6,419 nucleotides of DNA. Source: Fimbriiglobus sp. (GTDB lineage: Bacteria > Planctomycetota > Planctomycetia > Gemmatales > Gemmataceae). Positions within the stretch are counted from its first letter, which is position 1. Each line of letters begins with the position of its first letter. The notes under the pieces were generated by a model. The model was not told the DNA's origin. It did not search any database and saw only the letters and a list, made by a program, of their open reading frames with translations. A program made the position numbers and the translations under genes. The stretch is from the NCBI GenBank assembly GCA_025352585.1, contig JANXTD010000614.1, positions 1 to 6,419 on the forward strand. Direction: 5' to 3'. Shown here piece after piece: positions 1-6,143 of the stretch.

Positions 1-93
1 CTTCGGATCGTCCTGTGCCGGGGCAACTCCCAGGGTCAGGAGGAGCGTCCACACCGCCAAGTGGGGGACCGCGCGTCGCGTGGCAATTCTCAT
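1..93 (-). CDS. Secreted or exported protein, N-terminal fragment (signal peptide only)
   Basis: Only the first 31 codons lie in the window; the gene continues past base 1. The translation begins MRIATRRAVPH, followed by a hydrophobic stretch (LAVWTLLLTLGVA) and then APA-QDDPK. This is the charged n-region, hydrophobic h-region and A-x-A cleavage pattern of a Sec signal peptide, with predicted cleavage after residue 26. The mature protein therefore starts with acidic residues, and its function cannot be told from what is here. The ATG at 93 is preferred because a GAGG Shine-Dalgarno core sits 5 bases upstream. An in-frame ATG at 108 exists but has AGG directly against it, too close to serve as a ribosome site. 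The preceding gene on the same strand ends 210 bases upstream with a hairpin in between, so this gene probably has its own promoter. Confidence 0.65.
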   Translation of the reverse strand, partial: MRIATRRAVPHLAVWTLLLTLGVAPAQDDPK

Positions 94-303
94 GGGCACC
101 TCGTGCATCCTGGGAGGTCGAACGTCGTTCTCGACTAAGACTATGCCTCAAAAGTTAGACTCCGGCGTGAACCGACGGGTCAACTCGTTTGGGGAATCGG
201 AGTCAGGCTGACCAGGCGATTCGATTGGGACGGTTCTGACGACGCAATCAGTGTTGCGTCAGCCTCTGCGGCGGAGCCACGGAAAGCGCCAGCCGCCGTC
301 ACC
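94..303. other. Intergenic spacer between the caspase-like gene and the secreted-protein gene
   Basis: This 210-base stretch has no convincing reading frame and is visibly less GC-rich than the flanking genes. It contains the hairpin at 241-260 and a short perfect palindrome at 202-212 (GTCAG-G-CTGAC). It should hold the promoter of the minus-strand gene that starts at 93. I looked for sigma-70 hexamers on that strand and found only poor matches (for example TTCACG and CATAGT at non-ideal spacing), so no promoter is called. Confidence 0.6.
241..260 (-). terminator. Hairpin downstream of the caspase-like gene, possible terminator
   Basis: GACGCAA at 241-247 and TTGCGTC at 254-260 are perfect inverted repeats around a 6-base loop. 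An alternative pairing extends the stem to CTGAC...GTCAG (236-262) with a 3-base bulge. It begins 43 bases past the stop codon of the minus-strand caspase-like gene, a natural place for a terminator. No T-run follows on the minus strand, so it is not a classical intrinsic terminator. It could instead be a protein-binding operator for the secreted-protein gene further on. Confidence 0.4.
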
Positions 304-2760
304 TCACCGCGTGCAGGTCGCGCGCCAGGCGCGGTAGGCGTCGCGGTCGCGCTGTTGGCAGGCTGCGCGGGCTTCCGTTACGCCGGCCGTGGTGACGCGG
401 TCGCCGTCGAGGGTGAACGGCTCGACGGCGGCGAGGCGGTCGAGCCGCGGGCCGTCGCCTTTCTGGATCAACTCGGCCGCCAAAGTCGCGCGGCCCTTGC
501 CCCACGCGGCGGCGACGGCCACGGGCGTCGGCCCGACGGGGCCGAGGCCGGCCAGCGCGTGCAGGCCGCGTGACACCGCCTGCCGCAGGCGCGGGGCGTC
601 GTGGCCGGGGGGGGCCGGCGGGCGATCGGGGGCCGGCAAGACGCCCGAAGCGTTCTCCGGCAAGTCGAACTCCCGGCGCGTCGTGGCGTGCAGTCGCGTG
701 ACGACTTCGCGGACCGCGAGGTCGAGGGCGTCGCGGTCCTTGAGGCTCAGGAACGGGGTCGCCCGCGTCGCTTCGAGGACGCGCAACTCCGCCGGCCCCG
801 CCTTCAAAGCGGCGTCGAGCAGCGCCTTGACGGCGGCCGACTCGTACGGCGTCACCAGCGGCTTGACGGCGTCGCGCAGTTCGGCGGTCAGTCGCCGCCA
901 GTCGCCGGGCTTGCCGTCGTCGGCCGGCTCGCGGTCGATCTGGTTGGCCAGCGCGAGGGCCGCTTCGAGGCAGGCGTTCCACGGCTTCTCGGCGGGACGG
1001 CCGAACTCGGCCGCGGCGTGGGCCGTCCCGGTCAAGCGGTTGACGGCGAAGTCGAGGGCCGCCCGCGCCTCCTGGGCCGCCCGCAGGGTCTCGACCGCGT
1101 CCGCCGCCGCCGCCCGCAAGGCTTCGAGTTCCCCCGGCGTGACCGCTTGCCCCGCCGCCAGCCGCTTCTCGAGGGCGCGTTGCCGCGTGAGCAGCGCGGC
1201 GGCTTGCGGCCGCACCCAGCCGGAGCCTGGCTCGCCGAGTCGCGGCAGCGCCGCGAACTCCTTCTCGACGCCGAAGAGCCGCCCGGCCAGTTCCTCGCCC
1301 TGCGCGGTGAAGTTGGCGACGTCGGCCCGCAAGACGAAGTCGAGCGTCGCCAACTCGCGGAACCCGGCCGGCTTGAGCGGGGCCAGGGTCGCTTGCAGCA
1401 GGACCAACAGGCCACTCCGCGGCGCGGGGTGCCTGTCGAGCAGCCAACCCCACAGCGCCCGGCCGACGACCTCCGGGGGCAGCGGCGCGGCGGCGGCTTC
1501 GTAATTGTCCTTGGCCTCCTGGACCTTCGCCGCGTCCCGCTTCGCCGCGCCGTCCGCCTTCCAAAGCGCGTCGAACGCCGCCACGACGGCCACGCACGGG
1601 TCGGCGGCCGCCGGCGCTCCGGGCACTGCGGTCGGCGCGGCGGGCAGCGGCACGGCGAAGATCGAGCGGCCGGGGCCGTCGTCGCCGGTCGCCGGCGGGG
1701 CCGCAGGCAACTTCCAGTCGGCGGCGGCTTTGCGGTACGGGTCGGCGGCGTCGCGCGGCTTGTCGTCGGCCTCCTCCGTCGTCGCCGGGGGGTTGCCGTG
1801 GACGCCGTAGGTGAGCTTAAAGTCGCGCCCGTCGGTGTACAGCACTGGCGACTGCGCCGCGTCGCGGTTGCGCCTGGCCCAGCGGCCGACGCGCAGCTTC
1901 AGGAAGGCGTGCAGGTCGCGGACGGTGACGCCACTCGCCCGCGCGGTGCTGGGCGTGGCCGCGCCGCGCAGCCCCTCGGCGGCGTAGAAGGCGAAGGCCG
2001 AGACGCCGGTCGCCGCCACGACGTGGCTGCGCTCGCCCTCGCCGCACGACACCAGGACGGGGCAGGGCAGTTCGCCTTGATCCTCAAGGGACTTGAGCCG
2101 CTTGTGCAGCGGGGCCGAGGCGTCGTCGGCGTAGGGGCCGGCGAAGGTCCGCGTGCGCGGCCGGCCCGCGTCCAGCAGCAGGCACTTGTCGCGCGCCGGG
2201 CAGGCGCGCAGGGCGTCGAGCAGTTCGCCGAGCGGCACCCAGGTCGCGGCCGCGCCGGTCGCGTCTCCGGGCAAGAGGTAAACGGCCTCGCCGAGCGCCG
2301 CGACGTGGCAGGCGACGTGGACCACGAGGGCGCGGTCGGCTTCGAGGGGCCGCTCCGCCTCGCCGACGCCGTCGGGGAGCAGGCTGCCTTTGCCGAGGCC
2401 GCGCAGCTTCTCGCGGAACTTGGACCCCAGCCGGCCGAAGTTCGCGGCGTCCTCGCGGCGGTCCGGGTCGAACACTTGCCGCAGCCACTCGCCGTCGGCC
2501 CCGGCCCCGGTCGCGGCGGGGTAGTCGGGCCCGTACGACTCGACCGGCAGCGTGATCAGGTACGGCTTCTTGGCCGCCCCGGCGTACGTCAGCACCCCGA
2601 CCGTGACGCCGGCGAGGGCGAAGAACAGCAGCGTCGCGACCGCCAACAGGCCGCCGCGCGACGGCGGCGGCGTGGCCGACTTCTTCCACTGCGTGGCGGG
2701 GCCGGCGGGGCGGGGGGCCGGCTTCTCCGGGGCCGGCTCGTCCGGCGGCAACTCGATCAT
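304..2760 (-). CDS. Membrane-anchored caspase-like (C14/metacaspase-fold) protein with predicted inactive site
   Basis: This gene encodes 818 residues. Residues 1-35 are a Pro-rich, probably cytoplasmic tail, and residues 37-61 form one strongly hydrophobic membrane helix followed by AKK. Residues about 66-310 follow the caspase/metacaspase pattern. ADRALVVHVACHV places His152 in the position of the SGHG histidine, and YLLPGDA follows at 161-167. LLLDAGR at 194-200 matches the LLDACR cysteine motif but has Gly199 for Cys (codon GGC at 2164-2166). The next element is LVSCGEGERS (236-245), and the typical GVFTyyLxeGLxG segment appears as GVSAFAFYAAEGLRG (252-266). In active C14 enzymes the His/Cys pair cleaves after basic or Asp residues; here hydrolysis should be lost, leaving binding or scaffolding. 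Residues 320-390 are a Pro/Ala linker. Residues 390-818 are Ala/Leu/Arg-rich and helical-looking, and I do not recognise a family there. I chose the ATG at 2760 because the 45 residues of open frame upstream look non-coding and overlap the divergent promoter region. The fold call is good; loss of activity is inferred from one residue. Confidence 0.83.
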   Translation of the reverse strand: MIELPPDEPAPEKPAPRPAGPATQWKKSATPPPSRGGLLAVATLLFFALAGVTVGVLTYAGAAKKPYLITLPVESYGPDYPAATGAGADGEWLRQVFDPDRREDAANFGRLGSKFREKLRGLGKGSLLPDGVGEAERPLEADRALVVHVACHVAALGEAVYLLPGDATGAAATWVPLGELLDALRACPARDKCLLLDAGRPRTRTFAGPYADDASAPLHKRLKSLEDQGELPCPVLVSCGEGERSHVVAATGVSAFAFYAAEGLRGAATPSTARASGVTVRDLHAFLKLRVGRWARRNRDAAQSPVLYTDGRDFKLTYGVHGNPPATTEEADDKPRDAADPYRKAAADWKLPAAPPATGDDGPGRSIFAVPLPAAPTAVPGAPAAADPCVAVVAAFDALWKADGAAKRDAAKVQEAKDNYEAAAAPLPPEVVGRALWGWLLDRHPAPRSGLLVLLQATLAPLKPAGFRELATLDFVLRADVANFTAQGEELAGRLFGVEKEFAALPRLGEPGSGWVRPQAAALLTRQRALEKRLAAGQAVTPGELEALRAAAADAVETLRAAQEARAALDFAVNRLTGTAHAAAEFGRPAEKPWNACLEAALALANQIDREPADDGKPGDWRRLTAELRDAVKPLVTPYESAAVKALLDAALKAGPAELRVLEATRATPFLSLKDRDALDLAVREVVTRLHATTRREFDLPENASGVLPAPDRPPAPPGHDAPRLRQAVSRGLHALAGLGPVGPTPVAVAAAWGKGRATLAAELIQKGDGPRLDRLAAVEPFTLDGDRVTTAGVTEARAACQQRDRDAYRAWRATCTR

Positions 2761-2803
2761 CCTGCACCCGTGGCTCGGGGTCGGCGCGGCGATTCCGTCG
2801 GGC

Positions 2804-2832
2804 AGTCTACCGAGTGTCCGCGCGTGCGGGAA
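2804..2832 (-). promoter_or_regulatory. Candidate sigma-70-like promoter of the caspase-like gene
   Basis: On the minus strand, TTCCCG (2832-2827) is separated by 17 bases from TAGACT (2809-2804). The -10 matches consensus at 4 of 6 bases and the -35 at 3 of 6. The expected transcription start near 2797 would give a leader of about 37 bases before the ATG at 2760. The spacing is right, but the hexamers are weak in GC-rich DNA, so this is tentative. Confidence 0.33.
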
Positions 2833-2876
2833 GGTCGCGCCGGCCGAATCCGCGGCGGCCAATCGCGGCCAGACGG

Positions 2877-2905
2877 TTGCGACGCCACGCGGCACCGGGT
2901 AGAGT
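2877..2905 (+). promoter_or_regulatory. Candidate sigma-70-like promoter of the receiver gene
   Basis: TTGCGA (2877-2882) and TAGAGT (2900-2905) each match the consensus hexamers at 4 of 6 bases and are separated by exactly 17 bases. The start point would fall near 2912, leaving a leader of about 25 bases that contains the strong Shine-Dalgarno site. This is the best promoter candidate in the window. Confidence 0.48.
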
Positions 2906-2923
2906 AGGCGCGACGGCTGCCCC

Positions 2924-2929
2924 GGAGGA
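2924..2929 (+). promoter_or_regulatory. Ribosome binding site that fixes the GTG start of the receiver gene
   Basis: GGAGGA lies 7 bases before the GTG at 2937. It is a near-perfect Shine-Dalgarno sequence at ideal spacing. It settles the start against an in-frame ATG at 2814, which would add 41 residues of arginine-rich, unconserved-looking sequence lying across the promoter. Confidence 0.88.
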
Positions 2930-2936
2930 CTGCGAC

Positions 2937-3335
2937 GTGAGCGACCCCAAGACGATCCTGATCATCGACGACGACCGCGAACTCGTGGACGGCCTGCGGG
3001 CCGTGCTCGAGCGCCAGGGCTACCGCGTGCTCCAGGCGCACGACGGCCACCAGGGCAAGAACACCATCTACAACGCCAAGCCCGACCTCGTGATCCTCGA
3101 CATGATGATGCCGCGCATGGGCGGCTACCCGGTGCTGGAGCACTTCAAGGACAAGCCCGACGCGCCGCCGATGATCATGATCACGGCCAACGAGGGCAGC
3201 CGGCACAAGCTGTACGCCGAGTACCTGGGCGTGGTCAACTACCTCCGCAAGCCGTTCGCCACCGAGAAGCTGGTCGAGGCGGTCCACAAGGCGCTGGCGA
3301 CCCCCGAGTCGGCGGCCGAAGGGGCCGCGGTGTAA
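2937..3335 (+). CDS. Stand-alone response-regulator receiver (CheY-like)
   Basis: This gene encodes 132 residues forming a single receiver domain with no DNA-binding or enzymatic output domain. All phosphorylation-site residues are in place: the acidic pair Asp11/Asp12 in ILIIDDDRE, the phosphoacceptor Asp55 in LVILDMMMPRMGG, Thr83 in MIMITAN, the aromatic switch Tyr102, and Lys105 followed by Pro106 in NYLRKPF. It should therefore be phosphorylated by a histidine kinase or phosphotransfer protein and act through protein contact, as CheY, Spo0F or DivK do. No kinase is present in the window. The 16-residue tail after the last helix is Ala/Glu-rich and probably disordered. Translation starts at GTG with a strong ribosome site. 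The TAA is followed immediately by the ATG of the next gene, so the two are co-transcribed and probably coupled. The target of its signal is not evident. Confidence 0.95.
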   Translation: MSDPKTILIIDDDRELVDGLRAVLERQGYRVLQAHDGHQGKNTIYNAKPDLVILDMMMPRMGGYPVLEHFKDKPDAPPMIMITANEGSRHKLYAEYLGVVNYLRKPFATEKLVEAVHKALATPESAAEGAAV

Positions 3336-4040
3336 ATGCCCCGCGCCTTCTTGACCGCCCGCTGGCGGAACCTCATCCTGGCGAACTACGCCGTGCCCGA
3401 GGCGCTGCTGACGCCGCTGCTGCCGCCGGGGGTCGAACTCGACCGCCGCGACGGCCGGTGCTGGGCCAGCCTCGTCGGCTTCCAGTTCCTCGACACGCGC
3501 GTGCTCGGTGTGGCCTGGCCGGGCTTCCGCGACTTCCCCGAGTGGAACCTGCGCTTCTACGTCCGCCACGAGGGCCGCCGCGGCGTCGTCTTCGTGCGCG
3601 AGTTCGTGCCGCAGCGGCTGGTGTCGGCGGTGGCGCGGCTGATCTACAACGAGCCGTACCGCGCCGCCCCCATGACCATGAGCGTCGCCGAGTCGGACGG
3701 GCGGCTCACCGCCGACTACGCGCTGACCTACGCCGGCCGCGTCCACCGCATGACCGCCGTCGGCCGCACCCCGGCGGTGACGCCCGGCCCGGAGAGCGTC
3801 GAGCACTTCTTCAAGGAGCACAGTTGGGGCTTCGGCACGTCGCACACCGGCCGGCTGATCCGCTACCGGGTCGAGCACCCGACCTGGGACGTGTCGCCGG
3901 TCGAGAGTTTCACGGCCGACCTCGACTGGGCGACCCTGTACGGCCCCGAGTGGGGCGCGATGACGGGCGTCGAGCCGACGAGCGTCGTCCTGGCCGTCGG
4001 CTCCGCGGTGAGCGTCTACCCGAAGGGCTTGCCAGTCTGA
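3336..4040 (+). CDS. DUF2071 / YqjF-family protein
   Basis: This is a complete 234-residue protein of the DUF2071 (YqjF) family, which is related to the acetoacetate decarboxylase fold and has no established reaction. Family hallmarks visible in order are ARWRNLILANYAVP (8-21), LLPPGVELD (28-36), FLDTRVLG (51-58), the WNLRFYVR strand (70-77), GVVFVREFVPQ (83-93) and the late block HFFKEHSWGFG (157-167). YRVEHPTWD at 177-185 follows it. There is no signal peptide or membrane helix, so it should be cytosolic. The ATG directly abuts the stop codon of the receiver gene (TAAATG). A purine-rich AAGGGG lies about 11 bases upstream, inside that gene, so translation is likely maintained by coupling. 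The gene ends 26 bases from the end of the convergent hydrolase gene. Its metabolic role is unknown, and nothing in the sequence shows a functional tie to the receiver beyond shared transcription. Confidence 0.9.
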   Translation: MPRAFLTARWRNLILANYAVPEALLTPLLPPGVELDRRDGRCWASLVGFQFLDTRVLGVAWPGFRDFPEWNLRFYVRHEGRRGVVFVREFVPQRLVSAVARLIYNEPYRAAPMTMSVAESDGRLTADYALTYAGRVHRMTAVGRTPAVTPGPESVEHFFKEHSWGFGTSHTGRLIRYRVEHPTWDVSPVESFTADLDWATLYGPEWGAMTGVEPTSVVLAVGSAVSVYPKGLPV

Positions 4041-4066
4041 AGGCGCTCGCGGGGCCGTCCCGGACG
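4041..4066. terminator. Short convergent spacer with a weak GC hairpin
   Basis: The 26 bases between the two convergent stop codons contain CGGG (4050-4053) and CCCG (4059-4062) around a 5-base loop. The stem extends to six pairs if G4049 is bulged out. No T-run follows on either strand. It may help end transcription from both sides, but the stem is short for this GC content and could be chance. Confidence 0.25.
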
Positions 4067-5203
4067 TTATACCGGCCACCACGCCCGGAACTGCTCGGCG
4101 AAGTCGGCACGCTTCTCGAAGAAGTAGAAGTGGTCGGCGTCGGGGTCTTGCACGTAGGTCACCTCGAGGCCCGCCGCCCGCAGCGCGGCGACGCCGGCAT
4201 CGACGGTGCGCGGCTTGACGTTGATGTCGCGGCCACCTTGCGCGACTAACACGGGGGCACGCGACATCGCGGCGAAGTCGGCGTCGAAGCGTTGCGGCTC
4301 CATCGTCGGGGAGACGTAGACGAGGCCGGCCCACGTCGCCGCGGTCGCCCCGCGCGTGACGCCGCAGCCGCCTTGAGAGATGCCAGCCAACACGACGCGG
4401 CCGCCGTCCACGGCGAAGCGTTCGGTGACGGCCTTGCGGCAGCGGAGGATCGCGGCGGCGGCGTCGGGGTGCTCCCAGTTGCCGTAGCCGAACGTCGGGA
4501 AGGCGGCGACGAAGCCGAGGTCGTCGGCGAGGCCCTCCCACGGCAGGCAGCCGACGAGCGGGTTGCCGCCGTGGCCGTGGCACACGATCAGCAGCGGCAA
4601 CTTCGCCCCCACGGCGTGCGGCGGGCAGTAGACGTAGCCGTGCTCGCGGTCCGACTTGGTGAAATCGACGCCCCACGGCAGCATCGACGGCAGCCGTTCG
4701 AGTTCCGGCCGCTCGGCCATCGCCTCGAAGTCGTCGGCGAGGGTGTCGCGGATCGCCGCAGCTTGTGCACGCGACAGCAGCGGATTCACCCGCGTCATGA
4801 GGCCGACGGCCATGCCCAGGAAGTCGTTCTCGACGGCGACGGTCACCTCGGCGCGGCCGCCGATGTCGGCACCGTAGGCGAATGCCGACCAGCCGACGGG
4901 GAAGTCCTGAGTCCGCCGCGGGGCGGTGGTTTGGAGAGCAACTTCGAGCGCGATCACGAGGGCACCGGACGGGCCGACGCCGTAGAACATTGCCGTGATG
5001 AATTGCTTTGTCGGCAGCCACCGAAACTGCACGAGGCCGCAAGAGACGACGAGCGTCACCGCTATTCCGACCGTCAACAGTGAGCGGAGGCCGAGGGCTT
5101 TCGCGCTCAGCGAGCGCCCGAAGATCAGCAACCCCGGCGACAGGCAGAGCAGGGCCAGGCGAAGGAGCCGCGTCGCCACGAAGTCCGTGACGCGTCGAAT
5201 CAC
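4067..5203 (-). CDS. Membrane-anchored alpha/beta hydrolase (serine hydrolase, substrate unknown)
   Basis: This gene encodes 378 residues. The first ~90 contain three hydrophobic segments (about 13-28, 41-60 and 68-91), so the protein is likely held in the membrane. Residues ~185-378 form an alpha/beta hydrolase domain. An oxyanion-loop motif HGHGGN lies at 209-214, and the nucleophile elbow GISQGG puts Ser276 in G-x-S-x-G. QGGRDINV gives Asp326 and DADHFYFF gives His358, completing the Ser-Asp-His set at normal spacing. The order and the PLLIVCHGHGG strand resemble the dienelactone-hydrolase/carboxylesterase/PET-hydrolase-like branch, but the ester, lactone or peptide substrate cannot be read. 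Residues ~95-180 are a family-unassigned connector. The GTG start at 5203 overlaps the TGA of the reductase gene by four bases (GTGA), the arrangement expected for coupled translation. The much longer open frame upstream is antisense-like sequence inside the reductase gene. Confidence 0.87.
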   Translation of the reverse strand: MIRRVTDFVATRLLRLALLCLSPGLLIFGRSLSAKALGLRSLLTVGIAVTLVVSCGLVQFRWLPTKQFITAMFYGVGPSGALVIALEVALQTTAPRRTQDFPVGWSAFAYGADIGGRAEVTVAVENDFLGMAVGLMTRVNPLLSRAQAAAIRDTLADDFEAMAERPELERLPSMLPWGVDFTKSDREHGYVYCPPHAVGAKLPLLIVCHGHGGNPLVGCLPWEGLADDLGFVAAFPTFGYGNWEHPDAAAAILRCRKAVTERFAVDGGRVVLAGISQGGCGVTRGATAATWAGLVYVSPTMEPQRFDADFAAMSRAPVLVAQGGRDINVKPRTVDAGVAALRAAGLEVTYVQDPDADHFYFFEKRADFAEQFRAWWPV

Positions 5204-6135
5204 GTCGGCCCCCGCCAGTGGCCCGTCGGCCACGATTGGCCCTGCACAGTAGCGAGGATCGCCAGCACCTCGGCGAGCAACTGCGGGTCGGGCGGGGTCG
5301 CCATCGCCGCCAGGTTGGCGTGCAGCTCGGCTGGGCGCGACGTGCCGGTCAGCGTCGTCGGGATGGCCGACTGCGCGAACGTGAACTGCATCCCCAGCGT
5401 CGCGAGGTTGACGCCGCGGGCGGCGCAGTGGTCGGCGGCGGCGCAGCAGGCTGCGCGGATCGCCGGCGGGGCGGGGTTCCACGGCGGCGGGCCGCCCGGC
5501 GTCAGCAGGCCCATCGCCAGCGGCGACGCGTTGATGACGCCGACGCCAAACTGCGTGGCCGTCGGCAGCAGTTCGCTCCGTAGGCGGCCGTTCTGCAACG
5601 TCATGTGGCAGTACGAGATGACCACGTCCAAGTTGCAACGCTCGATCGCCTGCCGCAACAGCCCCAGCGGCAACGCCGACATGCCGATGAAGCGGCACTT
5701 GCCCTCGGCCTTCAACTCGTGCAGCACGCCGGCGGTCTCGGTCAAGATTTGCTCGTAGTCGGTCGCGAACTCGATGTCGTGGGCCAGCAAGATTTCGACG
5801 CGGTCGGTGCGCAGCCGCCGTAGGGAGCCTTCGACGGACTTGCGCATGCCCGCCGGCGTGAAGTCGAAGTCGCTGCGCGTCAGGCGGCCGGCCTTCGTAC
5901 ACAGCACCACGCGCTCGCGGCGGCCGGCGAGGACTTCGCCAAGGAGTTCTTCACTGCGGCCCGCGCCGTAGAAGGCCGACGTGTCGATGAGGTTGACGCC
6001 TGCGTCGAGCGCCGCCCCGACGGTCGCGTCCACGTCGGCGGCGGTCACGGCCCCGTACTGCCCGCCGAACGCCGCTCCGCCCAGCGAGAGCGTCGAGACT
6101 TGCAGCCCGGTGCGGCCTAGCGTGCGGTACTCCAT
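5200..6135 (-). CDS. Aldo/keto reductase, L-galactose / D-threo-aldose dehydrogenase type
   Basis: This 311-residue protein has the full aldo/keto reductase tetrad: Asp51 (NLIDTSAFYG), Tyr56, Lys81 (LCTKAGR) and His119 (LLAHDIEF). Several segments are typical of the L-galactose dehydrogenase/D-threo-aldose dehydrogenase subgroup, notably HDIEF (119-123), FIGMSALPL (149-157), VVISYCHMTL (171-180), GVINASPLAMGLLT (199-212) and GPPPWNPA (215-222). Enzymes of this group oxidise aldoses at C1 to aldonolactones with NAD(P)+. The protein is cytosolic with no signal peptide. The ATG at 6135 gives the standard N-terminus MEYRTLGRTGLQVS. A GTG at 6147, overlapping the TGA of the permease gene by four bases, would add four residues and cannot be excluded. 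The downstream hydrolase overlaps its stop. Family assignment is firm; the actual sugar, or whether it is a sugar at all, is inferred. Confidence 0.93.
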   Translation of the reverse strand: MEYRTLGRTGLQVSTLSLGGAAFGGQYGAVTAADVDATVGAALDAGVNLIDTSAFYGAGRSEELLGEVLAGRRERVVLCTKAGRLTRSDFDFTPAGMRKSVEGSLRRLRTDRVEILLAHDIEFATDYEQILTETAGVLHELKAEGKCRFIGMSALPLGLLRQAIERCNLDVVISYCHMTLQNGRLRSELLPTATQFGVGVINASPLAMGLLTPGGPPPWNPAPPAIRAACCAAADHCAARGVNLATLGMQFTFAQSAIPTTLTGTSRPAELHANLAAMATPPDPQLLAEVLAILATVQGQSWPTGHWRGPT

Positions 6136-6143
6136 CGCGTGCG

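Larger units (their letters stand above)
2761..2936. promoter_or_regulatory. Divergent intergenic promoter region
   Basis: This 176-base region separates the start codons of the minus-strand caspase-like gene and the plus-strand receiver gene. Both must be transcribed from here, because neither has a co-directional gene upstream within the window. Candidate sigma-70-like hexamers are visible on both strands and are listed separately. A shared regulator is possible, but no clear operator is visible. Confidence 0.6.

Noticed and set aside
299..1597. 432-codon minus-strand frame within the caspase-like gene
   Set aside because: It is the same strand shifted by one frame, with an Arg/Gly/Ala-rich translation typical of GC-rich shadow frames.
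601..2907. 768-codon open frame on the plus strand opposite the caspase-like gene
   Set aside because: It is the complement of a strongly GC3-biased gene. The translation is Arg/Gly/Val-rich low-complexity sequence with no domain motif, while the minus-strand frame shows a membrane helix and caspase motifs.
2814..2936. In-frame upstream ATG for the receiver gene
   Set aside because: The added residues are Arg-rich and cover the probable promoter. The GGAGGA at 2924-2929 clearly serves the GTG at 2937.
2757..5042. 761-codon open frame on the minus strand spanning the receiver, DUF2071 and hydrolase genes
   Set aside because: It runs antisense to two well-supported genes and out of frame with the hydrolase. 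Its translation is Arg-rich with no recognisable family.
5204..5902. In-frame N-terminal extension of the hydrolase by 233 codons
   Set aside because: It lies entirely inside the reductase gene in another frame. The GTG at 5203 overlapping the reductase stop is a normal coupled start and gives a sensible membrane segment.
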